This document shows positions 42,345-50,790 of a stretch of DNA of 64,000 bases, piece by piece. Numbering within the stretch: position 1 is the stretch's first letter; every line of letters begins with the position of its first letter. Both the position numbers and the translations under genes were made by a program. The DNA comes from Pseudomonas moraviensis (GTDB lineage Bacteria; Pseudomonadota; Gammaproteobacteria; Pseudomonadales; Pseudomonadaceae). The stretch lies in the NCBI RefSeq assembly GCF_900105805.1, contig NZ_LT629788.1, positions 4,696,501-4,760,500 on the forward strand. Reading direction: 5' to 3'. Under the pieces are notes generated by a model. That model worked only from the letters and a program-made list of their open reading frames with translations. It did no database searches and had not been told where the DNA came from.

Positions 42345-44420
42345 ATGACGGAGCTGTCGCAAGTGTCGGTGACGGCACTCAAGGGTGTCGGCGAGGCCAT
42401 GGCCGAGAAACTGGCCAAGGTCGGCCTCGAGAATCTGCAGGACGTGCTGTTCCACCTGCCGCTGCGCTATCAGGATCGCACCCGCGTGGTGCCGATCGGC
42501 GCTTTGCGGCCGGGTCAGGACGCTGTGGTTGAAGGCACCGTCAGCGGCGCCGATGTGGTCATGGGCCGCCGCCGCAGTCTGGTCGTGCGCTTGCAGGACG
42601 GCACCGGCGGCCTGAGTCTGCGCTTCTACCATTTCAGCAACGCGCAGAAAGAAGGCCTCAAGCGTGGCACGCGGGTTCGCTGCTACGGCGAAGCCCGGCC
42701 CGGCGCCTCGGGCCTGGAAATCTATCACCCGGAATACCGCGCGATCACCGGCGACGAACCGCCGCCAGTGGATGAAACCCTGACCCCGGTCTACCCGCTC
42801 ACCGAAGGCCTGACCCAGCAGCGCCTGCGCCAGTTGTGCATGCAGACCCTGACGCTGCTCAAGCCAAGCACCCTGCCCGACTGGCTGCCGACCGAGCTCG
42901 CCCGCGACTATCAACTGGCGCCACTGGCCGATGCGATCCGCTACCTGCACAACCCGCCCGCCGATGCCGACGTCGATGAACTCGCCCTCGGTCATCACTG
43001 GGCCCAGCATCGCCTGGCCTTTGAAGAATTACTGACGCATCAACTGTCGCAGCAGCGTCTGCGCGAAAGCATGCGTTCACTGCGCGCGCCGGCAATGCCG
43101 AAAGCCACGAAACTGCCACCGAAATACCTGAAAAACCTCGGCTTCAACCCGACCGGTGCGCAACAGCGAGTCGGCAACGAAATCGCCTACGACCTCAGCC
43201 AGCACGAACCGATGCTGCGCCTGATTCAGGGTGACGTGGGCGCGGGTAAAACCGTGGTCGCCGCCCTCGCTGCGCTGCAGGCGTTGGAGGCCGGTTATCA
43301 GGTCGCGCTGATGGCGCCGACCGAGATTCTCGCCGAACAGCACTTCATCACCTTCAAGCGCTGGCTCGAACCGCTGGGCATTGAAGTCGCGTGGCTGGCC
43401 GGCAAGCTCAAAGGCAAGAACCGCGTCGCCGCGCTGGAACAGATCGCCAGCGGCACGCCAATGGTGGTCGGCACCCACGCGCTGTTTCAGGACGAAGTAC
43501 AGTTCAAGAACCTCGCGCTGGTGATCATCGACGAACAGCACCGCTTCGGCGTGCAACAGCGTCTGGCATTGCGGCAGAAAGGCGTCGGCGGGCGCATGTG
43601 CCCGCACCAACTGATCATGACCGCCACGCCGATTCCACGGACGCTGGCGATGAGCGCCTACGCCGACCTCGACACCTCGATCCTCGACGAATTGCCGCCC
43701 GGCCGAACCCCGGTCAACACCGTGCTGGTCACTGACACCCGCCGCGTCGAAGTCATCGAACGAGTGCGCAGCGCCTGCGCCGAGGGGCGTCAGGCCTATT
43801 GGGTATGCACGCTGATCGAAGAGTCCGAAGAGCTGACCTGCCAGGCCGCCGAAACCACCTTCGAAGACCTCACCGCTGCCCTTGGCGAATTGAAAGTCGG
43901 GCTGATTCACGGCCGCATGAAGCCGGTCGAAAAGGCTGCGGTGATGGCTGAGTTCAAGGCCGGCAACCTGCAACTGCTGGTCGCGACCACGGTGATCGAA
44001 GTCGGCGTCGACGTGCCCAACGCCAGCCTGATGATCATCGAAAACCCCGAGCGCCTCGGCCTCGCGCAGCTGCACCAGTTGCGTGGTCGCGTCGGCCGGG
44101 GCAGTGCCGCCAGCCATTGCGTGCTGCTCTACCATCCGCCGCTGTCGCAGATCGGCCGCCAGCGCCTGGGCATCATGCGCGAGACCAACGACGGTTTCGT
44201 CATCGCCGAAAAGGACCTCGAACTGCGCGGCCCCGGCGAAATGCTCGGCACCCGCCAGACCGGCCTGCTGCAATTCAAGGTCGCCGACCTGATGCGCGAC
44301 GCCGATTTACTGCCCGCCGTGCGCGATGCCGCCCAGGCCTTGCTGGAGCGCTGGCCGACCCACGTCAGCCCGTTGCTCGACCGCTGGCTGCGGCATGGGC
44401 AGCAATACGGCCAAGTGTGA
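42345..44420 (+). CDS. recG: ATP-dependent DNA helicase RecG
   Basis: 691-residue branch-migrating helicase that remodels stalled forks and Holliday junctions. The N-terminal wedge/OB domain (about 50-170) includes LPLRYQDRTRVVPIGAL. Walker A is QGDVGAGKTVVAALAAL (about 298), the DEQHRFGVQQR box is motif II, and TATPIPRTLAM motif III. The C-terminal helicase half has ATTVIEVGVDVPNASLM and HQLRGRVGRG. Co-directional with oxyR and probably transcribed from it in part. Confidence 0.96.
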   Translation: MTELSQVSVTALKGVGEAMAEKLAKVGLENLQDVLFHLPLRYQDRTRVVPIGALRPGQDAVVEGTVSGADVVMGRRRSLVVRLQDGTGGLSLRFYHFSNAQKEGLKRGTRVRCYGEARPGASGLEIYHPEYRAITGDEPPPVDETLTPVYPLTEGLTQQRLRQLCMQTLTLLKPSTLPDWLPTELARDYQLAPLADAIRYLHNPPADADVDELALGHHWAQHRLAFEELLTHQLSQQRLRESMRSLRAPAMPKATKLPPKYLKNLGFNPTGAQQRVGNEIAYDLSQHEPMLRLIQGDVGAGKTVVAALAALQALEAGYQVALMAPTEILAEQHFITFKRWLEPLGIEVAWLAGKLKGKNRVAALEQIASGTPMVVGTHALFQDEVQFKNLALVIIDEQHRFGVQQRLALRQKGVGGRMCPHQLIMTATPIPRTLAMSAYADLDTSILDELPPGRTPVNTVLVTDTRRVEVIERVRSACAEGRQAYWVCTLIEESEELTCQAAETTFEDLTAALGELKVGLIHGRMKPVEKAAVMAEFKAGNLQLLVATTVIEVGVDVPNASLMIIENPERLGLAQLHQLRGRVGRGSAASHCVLLYHPPLSQIGRQRLGIMRETNDGFVIAEKDLELRGPGEMLGTRQTGLLQFKVADLMRDADLLPAVRDAAQALLERWPTHVSPLLDRWLRHGQQYGQV

Positions 44421-44499
44421 GCACCGTCGCAGTTTGTGAAGGATCGTTCCTACAGAGCTGGTTATACTCCTGCCATTGTTTCAAAAACGGATACAGACC

Positions 44500-45900
44500 A
44501 TGACTGACGCAGCTCTCGCCCCCGAACTCCCGCACGCGCCGTCTGTAATTCGGCTGCTGCTTGGCAAGCTGGGTATCGCCTACGAAGAAGTGCTCGATCA
44601 CCACGGCCTCAATGCTTCACGCAAGGTCCAGGCCGTGTTGCTGGATGACGCCGTGGGCGCGCTGATGGTGCTGTTTCCACAGAGCCAGTTGCTCGACCTC
44701 AATCGCCTCGCCGAACTCACCGGTCGCCGCCTCACCGCCGTGTCCACCGAGCGTCTGGAAAAGATGCTCGGCAAACACAACCTGAGTCTGCTGCCGGGCC
44801 TGCCGGCGCTGACCAGTTCGCCGTGCCTCTACGAGGAAAGCCTGCTGCGCGAGCCGAAGCTGCTGATCAACTCCGGCGAGCCGGGACTGCTGCTGGAGAT
44901 CACCAGCGAAGCCTTCAAGAGCATGCTGACCAAAGCCAGCGCCGCCAACTTCGGCGAAGCCCTGAGCAGCATCCGCCCCAACCTCGACCGCCCGGACGAT
45001 GACCGCGAGGAGATCACCCAGGCCGTGCAGGCGTTCACTGCGCGGCGTATCCAGCAGCGTCTGGAAGCGACCATCGAGATTCCACCGCTGGCCGAAACGG
45101 CGCAAAAAATCATCAAGCTGCGCGTCGACCCCAATGCCACCATCGACGACATCACCGGCGTCGTTGAAACCGATCCGGCGCTGGCCGCGCAAGTGGTGAG
45201 CTGGGCGGCATCGCCGTACTACGCCTCGCCGGGCAAGATTCGTTCGGTGGAAGACGCGATCGTCCGCGTGCTGGGCTTCGATCTGGTGATCAACCTGGCG
45301 CTGGGCCTGGCCCTCGGCAAGACCCTGAGCCTGCCGAAAGACCACCCGCAACACACCACACCGTACTGGCAGCAGTCGATCTACACCGCCGCCGTCATCG
45401 AAGGCCTGACCCGCGCCATGCCGCGCGCCCAGCGCCCGGAAGCCGGCCTGACTTATCTTGCCGGCCTGCTGCACAACTTCGGTTACCTGCTGCTGGCCCA
45501 CGTGTTCCCACCGCACTTCTCGCTGATCTGCCGCCACCTGGAGGTCAACCCGCACCTGTGCCACAGCTACATCGAGCAACATCTGCTCGGTATCAGCCGC
45601 GAACAGATCGGCTCGTGGCTGATGCGCTACTGGGACATGCCGGACGAACTGGCCACCGCCCTGCGCTTCCAGCACGACCCAAGCTACGACGGCGCCTACG
45701 CCGAATACCCGAACCTCGTCTGCCTGGCCGTGCGCCTGCTGCGCAGTCGCGGAATTGGCTCTGGCCCGGATGAAGATATTCCGGATGCGTTGCTTGAGCG
45801 TGTGGGTTTGACTCGCGACAAGGCCAATGACGTCGTCAGCAAAGTCCTCGAAGCCGAAGTCCTGCTGCGCGAACTGGCCTCGCAGTTCAGCCAGGCCTAA
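44500..45900 (+). CDS. YbaK-like aminoacyl-tRNA deacylase domain fused to HDOD domain
   Basis: 466-residue two-domain cytosolic protein. The N-terminal ~150 residues look like a YbaK/ProX editing domain (HGLNASRKVQAVLLDDAVGA, LMVLFPQSQLLDLNRLAEL). The C-terminal ~270 residues are an HDOD domain (ETAQKIIKLRVDPNATIDDI, TDPALAAQVVSWAASPYYA, AGLLHNFGYLLLAHVFP). HDOD proteins act in signalling, often with c-di-GMP or two-component systems, and lack HD phosphodiesterase metal residues. The fusion is known in Pseudomonas but its function is not. ATG at 44500 begins MTDAALAPELPHAPS; a start eight codons earlier is possible. Confidence 0.87.
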   Translation: MTDAALAPELPHAPSVIRLLLGKLGIAYEEVLDHHGLNASRKVQAVLLDDAVGALMVLFPQSQLLDLNRLAELTGRRLTAVSTERLEKMLGKHNLSLLPGLPALTSSPCLYEESLLREPKLLINSGEPGLLLEITSEAFKSMLTKASAANFGEALSSIRPNLDRPDDDREEITQAVQAFTARRIQQRLEATIEIPPLAETAQKIIKLRVDPNATIDDITGVVETDPALAAQVVSWAASPYYASPGKIRSVEDAIVRVLGFDLVINLALGLALGKTLSLPKDHPQHTTPYWQQSIYTAAVIEGLTRAMPRAQRPEAGLTYLAGLLHNFGYLLLAHVFPPHFSLICRHLEVNPHLCHSYIEQHLLGISREQIGSWLMRYWDMPDELATALRFQHDPSYDGAYAEYPNLVCLAVRLLRSRGIGSGPDEDIPDALLERVGLTRDKANDVVSKVLEAEVLLRELASQFSQA

Positions 45901-45940
45901 AACGAAACAGGCCCGCTCCCCCAAGGATCACCAAAATCCC

Positions 45941-45964
45941 TGTGGGAGCGAGCCTGCTCGCGAA
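45941..45964. repeat. Single REP unit, family A
   Basis: One 24-base unit TGTGGGAGCGAGCCTGCTCG.. without an inverted partner nearby; a likely decayed REPIN. Confidence 0.75.
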
Positions 45965-46000
45965 GAATCCACCCCAATCCAACGAACTCAGCGAAACCCC

Positions 46001-46134
46001 TGTGGCGAGGGAGCTTGCTCCCGCTCGACTGCGCAGCAGTCGCAAAACCAGCCGGCAGGGTGTGTCAGACAAAACTCGGCTTTCAGGATTTGGGGCCGCT
46101 CCGCAGCCCAGCGGGAGCAAGCTCCCTCGCCACA
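46001..46134. repeat. REPIN, family C
   Basis: Inverted 25-base arms TGTGGCGAGGGAGCTTGCTC.. (46001-46025) and complement (46110-46134), with an ~84-base spacer that includes GACTGCGCAGCAGTC. Same family as 23834, and adjacent to a lone family A unit. Confidence 0.88.
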
Positions 46135-46159
46135 AAAGCTCTTCTCATCAAGACTCGGC

Positions 46160-46543
46160 TCAAGCCTTAGGCTTAGCCTTTCTTGGTTTCAAATACTTCA
46201 TCAACCCTTGAAACCACATCACCAGCGCCGGATTCCCCTTCAGCTGAATCGACTTGTCCTGAATCCCCTGCATAAACGCCAACTGCTTGTTCTTCGCCTG
46301 CATCGTGGCAAAGCCATAACCCGCATCTTTAAACGCAATCGCAAACGCCGGCTCCGCCACCACGCCAGACTTGCTGGTGATGCGCTGATCCTTGACCACG
46401 AAATGCCGCGCCACTTTCCCATCCAGCGTCTGCAACTGAAACACCAGATCCTTGTCACCCAACTGCTGCTGGAACGCAGGATTTGTCCGGCTGGCCTTAC
46501 CCATCAACAAACCCATCATCCACAGAAGAAAACGAAATTTCAT
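46160..46543 (-). CDS. SCP2-like small protein
   Basis: 127-residue protein, MKFRFLLWMMGLLMGKASRT at the start (hydrophobic, possibly membrane-associating). The SCP2-like pattern FQLQTLDGKVARHFVVKDQR, AFAIAFKDAGYG and AFMQGIQDKSIQLKGNPALV follows. SCP2 folds bind lipids in a hydrophobic tunnel; ligand here unknown. A very basic tail (KPRKAKPKA) ends it. ATG at 46543 is chosen because GAGG lies eight bases upstream; a GTG two codons earlier is possible. Family call is tentative. Confidence 0.65.
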   Translation of the reverse strand: MKFRFLLWMMGLLMGKASRTNPAFQQQLGDKDLVFQLQTLDGKVARHFVVKDQRITSKSGVVAEPAFAIAFKDAGYGFATMQAKNKQLAFMQGIQDKSIQLKGNPALVMWFQGLMKYLKPRKAKPKA

Positions 46544-46911
46544 GCGCACAGCCTCAAAAGGAAAATGAACGGCCGGGGCAGTTTAAGGGATTCGGACGAT
46601 AACGCCAGTATCTGACTCTATTGGAAGAGGATGCGGACCATTTCCTGCACGATGACCGCCAAGTCACGATTCCGCAAGCAACGTCCTACACCTGTTGAAA
46701 CACATCCCTGTAGGAGCCGGCGAAGCCTGCGATCTTTTGATCTTCCGCCCCGCGAATCTATGGGAAATTTCCTGCGAAGTGCGGGGCGGTCCATGAACTA
46801 GTCGAGCTTGAAGATCACCGATAGGCTTCCTGCGTCATCGGGTATTCGGTGACCGGATGTGCAAGTCCGAATTCGGGAGCAATTACTTCTTACTCCAAGG
46901 GATTTACACCG
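46544..46911. other. 368-bp intergenic region with half REP and an inverted repeat
   Basis: No convincing gene. It holds a single family D unit (46708-46738, CTGTAGGAGCCGGCGAAGCC...) and a perfect nine-base inverted repeat CCGCCCCGC (46745-46753) / GCGGGGCGG (46781-46789) with a 27-base loop. The right end is the leader of the DUF6124-like gene. Confidence 0.55.
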
Positions 46912-47274
46912 ATGACCAATTCAACTGCCAACACTGAGGACACCTCCCCCTACGAATCCTTCGATTCAAGAAAACTACATGAAGCCGCCGAACGCGCCCT
47001 CGATCACCACTTCGGCAAATCCGACCTCCCTCAGGCCCCACGCCGTGAAGGCCTGTTCAGCCTGAACCCGGACATCGACGCCGAAGCTCTTCTAGCCAAC
47101 GCCTCGGAAGACCTGCTGTCCATCAGCATCATCGCTGCAGATCTTGCGGACGACATAGATGGCTCCCGCCGCTCGGTTGCACTGGCATTGAGCAGAATGG
47201 CGGACGGGGTGAGATTGATGGTGGAAGGGACGCTCGACCAGATTGAAGTGCGAAGCGTGGCGGCCAAGCCGTAG
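46912..47274 (+). CDS. DUF6124/DUF3077-type small protein
   Basis: 120-residue acidic cytosolic protein, MTNSTANTEDTSPYESFDSR, with LHEAAERALDHHF and LFSLNPDIDAEALLANASED then LLSISIIAADLADDIDGSRR. This matches a Pseudomonas-restricted family (DUF3077/DUF6124) of unknown function found in many copies per genome. AAGGG precedes the ATG. A bidirectional terminator follows. Confidence 0.82.
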   Translation: MTNSTANTEDTSPYESFDSRKLHEAAERALDHHFGKSDLPQAPRREGLFSLNPDIDAEALLANASEDLLSISIIAADLADDIDGSRRSVALALSRMADGVRLMVEGTLDQIEVRSVAAKP

Positions 47275-47291
47275 CGAGATTGGTGAATGAA

Positions 47292-47318
47292 AAAAAGGGG
47301 ACGTTAAGTCCCCTTTTT
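47292..47318. terminator. Bidirectional terminator
   Basis: AAAAAGGGGAC/GTCCCCTTTTT, 11 perfect pairs with loop GTTAA, between two convergent genes. Confidence 0.9.
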
Positions 47319-47332
47319 GAATTTTCCCTGCT

Positions 47333-47773
47333 TCACCACTGGCAGCCTGTTTCAGGTTTCGAATCCACGTTGTAATCGTTTTCAAACGAATACTTCTTTG
47401 CGGATTTGTAATTCGTATACGACATCGCATCAACCCGGCCACCCTGAGTGACCATCTGATACTCACCTGTCAGTGCGCCATTAACTACTTCAACCCAAGT
47501 TGTCGTGTACTGGTAGGGCCGGCCATACACGAGTTCTTCTTGTTCAGTACTGCGATGAACCAGCCCAATAGCCTTTTTTGACTTGCTGTATTTGACGCCA
47601 GCACCGCTCCACTTGGCGACAGAGTCGTAATAGGTTCGGAATTCAAAATTTATGGGTTTGCCTTCGTAGGAGCGGAAGCAAAAAACCTTGGTCGTGACCT
47701 CGCTATGAGCCGCCAGAGGAACGAAAACGAGCAACGCGGAAAACAATGCAGACGAAAATTTCAAACCGAACAT
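47333..47773 (-). CDS. Uncharacterised exported protein
   Basis: 146 residues with a signal peptide (LFSALLVFVPLAAHSE). The mature part is beta-rich with two Cys (VFCFRSYEG, ETGCQW) and many aromatic residues (QYTTTWVEVV, AMSYTNYKSAKKYSF). No family recognised. The AAAGGA site overlaps the ATG at 47773, so a TTG three codons in (47764, MKFSSALF...) fits it better and gives the shorter signal peptide. It is the last gene of a leftward run of exported-protein genes. Confidence 0.7.
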   Translation of the reverse strand: MFGLKFSSALFSALLVFVPLAAHSEVTTKVFCFRSYEGKPINFEFRTYYDSVAKWSGAGVKYSKSKKAIGLVHRSTEQEELVYGRPYQYTTTWVEVVNGALTGEYQMVTQGGRVDAMSYTNYKSAKKYSFENDYNVDSKPETGCQW

Positions 47774-47816
47774 TCCTTTAGCGGTTTCAGGGGTATCAGC
47801 AAATTACTCTGGCCTG

Positions 47817-48575
47817 TTATGCCCCAGGCTCAAGCGCGCCGCACTTCAGCTCTTTGATTTGCTCACTCTGAATCGGAACCACACATGCAAGGCGCTTCTC
47901 TCCGAGCCCACGAAGCTCCGTCAAACTGAGCGTCACGTGCAACCCATCCTCGGCAAACAAATGATCCTCAAACCCGGCATCGGCATAATCCGTCCAAAAT
48001 GCCTTGCCCTCGAAGCGGCAGAACCGCTTGGAGGACAGCACCCTCCAACCGCCGTTGGGCGCCAGTATTTGGACCGTCAGACATGGGCTGCCAAAGGTGC
48101 TGACATAACGTGCCACGACATCGCCGAAGCGCTGGGAGCCGGACAGGTACACCTTGTTGAGATCAACCACATTACCCGGCTCATCAGCGACGATCGTGTC
48201 CAGATAAGCCGCACGCTCCAGACTCATTCTGGCCATGCAGTTGTTGATCGTCGTGACATGCGCTGCCACTCCTGGCTCGATTTCCGTGGCTTCAAGCGGG
48301 CACGTGGTGTCGCGTAGCTTGATCCAGGCGCGCTGGGATTCTCTGGCCATGGCGACCAGCGCCTTACCCTGCTCAGGGTCGCGCCGCTGTTGAGCCTCAA
48401 ACCGTCCCAACAGTTTCTTGTAGCTGGCATTGAGTAGCGTGTCGGCTTCCTTGCGGGCCACCTCCACACACCGATCGACCTGGGCGCTCACGGTGATTTC
48501 TTTGCAGTCGTCCTCGGCCATCGCGAAGGAGACAAACAGACACCCAAAGGACAACGCGATAAAACGCGCAAACAT
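47817..48575 (-). CDS. LprI/DUF1311-type exported protein with C-terminal extension
   Basis: 252 residues with a signal peptide (FIALSFGCLFVSFAMAED). The DUF1311/LprI domain (about 22-130) shows DCKEITVSAQVDRCVEVARK, ADTLLNASYKKL, ESQRAWIKLRDTTCPLEA and NNCMARMSLERAAYLD. A C-terminal domain of ~120 residues (VQILAPNGGWRVLSSKRFC ... LHVTLSLTELRGLGEKRL) is not recognised. The family was named from M. tuberculosis LprI, a lysozyme inhibitor. The start overlaps or abuts the upstream gene's stop (TTG at 48581 or ATG at 48575). Paralogous to 51361 and 52851. Confidence 0.82.
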   Translation of the reverse strand: MFARFIALSFGCLFVSFAMAEDDCKEITVSAQVDRCVEVARKEADTLLNASYKKLLGRFEAQQRRDPEQGKALVAMARESQRAWIKLRDTTCPLEATEIEPGVAAHVTTINNCMARMSLERAAYLDTIVADEPGNVVDLNKVYLSGSQRFGDVVARYVSTFGSPCLTVQILAPNGGWRVLSSKRFCRFEGKAFWTDYADAGFEDHLFAEDGLHVTLSLTELRGLGEKRLACVVPIQSEQIKELKCGALEPGA

Positions 48576-48577
48576 GT

Positions 48578-49441
48578 TCAATTTTTTATTCCCTGAATGG
48601 CAGATCGCTCAACTACGCGTTGAGGTATTTTCTGCGCTTTACCGTCGGCGGTCATCGCGTCGCGGTACTGGCTGTAATAGCGTTGCGCTTCGTCTTTACG
48701 ATCGAGGCGCCAGAGTGAATCGGCGATGTTCAACATCAGCACCGTGCGTTTACCAACGGCCTCAACGCCGCGATAAAACTTCAGCGCCAGCTCATCTCTA
48801 CCGCCCTCGGCCAAGTTGAAAGCCAGGTCGTTGAAAGCTTGAACATTGCGCGCCGGTGGGTGACAAGCCATATAGGACTCTGGACTTATAGCGCGAAGAT
48901 TGAATGCGAGTTCTTCCACGCGAGATTGCGGCATCTCAATATTTGAGACCTGCTTCAATAAGTCCTTTGGCGACGGCGTCTGCATGACGAGGTCAGGCGC
49001 ATCCTCTTCCCCGGAAGTCCACCGATTGCCCTTCCACTTGCCGTAGCAAAACCTGGCTGCCGGCTGACTGAGCACGCAACCGGTCTCCATCGAAATGACC
49101 CCGCAACCAGTTTCCTCTGTCGGGATTTCTTCACCCTCCTGGCCAATGACAACGCCATACAGAGTCTGAAGGAGGAGTAATGTTTTCTTGTCGGGACTTA
49201 ACCAAGCCTCATGCGTTTCAGTACCCACCGCGGGTACATAGAGGGGAAACGTTTTTCCATTGGCGGTAAACGAGGCAACCGCCGACTCCGCAGCAGGCCT
49301 GCCCCATGTCTTGTCCTTCAGCGTCACTAAGTGCCCGCCAACCCCCACGATCTGAATATTTTCAGACAAGGCATTGGCTGAAGCTGACAGGCTCATGACA
49401 ATCATCATCCGCTTAAGGCTGCCCGCGAGAAGACGGTTCAT
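48578..49441 (-). CDS. Uncharacterised exported protein with TPR-like C-terminus
   Basis: 287 residues. Signal peptide about 1-24 (RMMIVMSLSASANA). The middle is beta-rich (VGVGGHLVTLKDKTWGRPAA, AWLSPDKKTLLLLQTLYGVV, ETGCGVISMETGCVLSQPAA). The C-terminal ~80 residues look like TPR repeats (AFNDLAFNLAEGGRDELALK, VLMLNIADSLWRLDRKDEAQ). No family is recognised. ATG at 49441 has GGAG seven bases upstream and lies four bases after the preceding gene, so translation is coupled. Confidence 0.72.
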   Translation of the reverse strand: MNRLLAGSLKRMMIVMSLSASANALSENIQIVGVGGHLVTLKDKTWGRPAAESAVASFTANGKTFPLYVPAVGTETHEAWLSPDKKTLLLLQTLYGVVIGQEGEEIPTEETGCGVISMETGCVLSQPAARFCYGKWKGNRWTSGEEDAPDLVMQTPSPKDLLKQVSNIEMPQSRVEELAFNLRAISPESYMACHPPARNVQAFNDLAFNLAEGGRDELALKFYRGVEAVGKRTVLMLNIADSLWRLDRKDEAQRYYSQYRDAMTADGKAQKIPQRVVERSAIQGIKN

Positions 49442-49445
49442 CCAC

Positions 49446-49952
49446 TCACTCCTCATCCATCGGCGACGATTCCACATCGATCATGCTCAGCAGTCGAAAT
49501 TCATTGTTCACAAACTCGTAGAAACGGTCCCGGTTACCACTTTCCAAAGCATTCCCCTGCGCATCTTCTTCGCCGTCGAGCGTGATGCCGGAGACGATGA
49601 CCATGCGACTATCGGGCTGGTAGACCATGCCGAAGGTGCTGCCGTCGTAAGCATTCGGCAGACCGCCAACCACTTCACCGGTCTGACCGTTCAGCACTTC
49701 GCCGCAAATGGCGCTGCCGCCACAGCCAAGCCTGTGCAGGATGTAATGGCCGGCGAAGTTGACCTTGCCTTTCAGGGCTTGCACCCGTGCCTGATCCATC
49801 ATTGGGCTGCTGTTTTCTTGCGGCACCAGTTTATGGTTGGGGCCGGTGAAAACTGGCGTGACGGTGTAATCCTTGAACGCTGGATCGGCAGCGAATGCCA
49901 TGGACGCGGCAGCCAATATCAAGCTGCCGAGAAGAACCGAAAATCCTTTCAC
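49446..49952 (-). CDS. Uncharacterised periplasmic protein
   Basis: 168 residues from the GTG at 49952, chosen because GGAG lies seven bases upstream and a good signal peptide follows (MKGFSVLLGSLILAAASMAF, cleavage after AFA). The mature protein has KVNFAGHYILHRLGCGGSAI then CGEVLNGQTGEVVGGLPNAY, a pattern I associate with a widespread family of unknown exported proteins. It ends FVNNEFRLLSMIDVESSPMD. It sits in a tightly packed run with the genes on both sides. Confidence 0.72.
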   Translation of the reverse strand: MKGFSVLLGSLILAAASMAFAADPAFKDYTVTPVFTGPNHKLVPQENSSPMMDQARVQALKGKVNFAGHYILHRLGCGGSAICGEVLNGQTGEVVGGLPNAYDGSTFGMVYQPDSRMVIVSGITLDGEEDAQGNALESGNRDRFYEFVNNEFRLLSMIDVESSPMDEE

Positions 49953-49989
49953 GCTGTAGCTCCATCTATGCAATGCATCGTCAACATCC

Positions 49990-50790
49990 TCACTCGAAGG
50001 CGATGCTCCGCACTGCTGTTTTGATTTCTTCAAATCCTTCAACGCTTATCGCCAACGGGGCGGATGAGCCCGACTCCGCGGACCCAATCAGTACCTGTTC
50101 GTTATGCATAAGGCAGAAGGTGATGCGACTGAACAGACGCCGACTCTCATCGTGATAACCGATGATGAATCCTGACGACTTTGCCCCCTTCAGCGACTCA
50201 AACGTGTAGGTTTGCGGATCCCCCGCCAACAACGTTGGCCCCCAGCCGTGATCTGTCAGAGTCGCCGGACACTTGCGGTCGTTGGCTTCACGCAACAGCT
50301 GCAACTCCATCGCGCCATCGGCCGGCAACTGCTGACTAGTGAGAGCGGAAAAACTTCCCGCACTTTCACACATAACACCAAACCATGGCTCGCTCAGACC
50401 CGCTGACTTTTCGAAATTCCACTCAGCGCTGTTTGAGCTTGGCGCCTGCCACAAGTGCGGCGCGTTCAATGTGTTGGGAAGTTGTTTTGTCGCAACGAAT
50501 ACCAGATCAGGCGAATTGAACTGCAGCCATTGATCTTGCGTAAGCGTCATCGAAAACCGGCAGGGTGTCATAACCACCAAAGCGGTAACTGGCCCTTGAG
50601 CGGCCTGCGATTGACCGAGAGCATCACCGATCAACACGGTCTTGTCGGCAATGGCATGACTAACCTGCGTGAGGGCAAAACCAAAGAGCAGTCCGCGTAG
50701 ATACCGAGGCTGTATGAAACTCAACGGTGATACATCAGCCACGGCTCTGGTCGCTCGATTCGGTCGCGCAATTGCCTTTCCGACAGTCAT
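49990..50790 (-). CDS. Uncharacterised exported protein
   Basis: 266 residues from ATG 50790, or 244 from the TTG at 50724. The TTG reading gives a better signal peptide (MSFIQPRYLRGLLFGFALTQ, ending SHAIA) and avoids overlap with the upstream membrane-protein gene, but neither start has a good ribosome site. The mature part includes TALVVMTPCRFSMTLTQDQW, AEWNFEKSAGLSEPWFGVMC and ESAGSFSALTSQQLPADGAM, with several Cys that may form disulphides. No family recognised. Confidence 0.65.
   Translation of the reverse strand: MTVGKAIARPNRATRAVADVSPLSFIQPRYLRGLLFGFALTQVSHAIADKTVLIGDALGQSQAAQGPVTALVVMTPCRFSMTLTQDQWLQFNSPDLVFVATKQLPNTLNAPHLWQAPSSNSAEWNFEKSAGLSEPWFGVMCESAGSFSALTSQQLPADGAMELQLLREANDRKCPATLTDHGWGPTLLAGDPQTYTFESLKGAKSSGFIIGYHDESRRLFSRITFCLMHNEQVLIGSAESGSSAPLAISVEGFEEIKTAVRSIAFE

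Noticed and set aside
2512..46738. CRISPR array from the recurring ~24-base repeats
   Set aside because: The repeats are scattered singly or in inverted pairs between genes, without regular spacers or cas genes; they are REP elements.
46849..46911. Upstream extension of the DUF6124-like gene to an in-frame start at 46849
   Set aside because: The AAGGG site and the family-typical N-terminus support the ATG at 46912.
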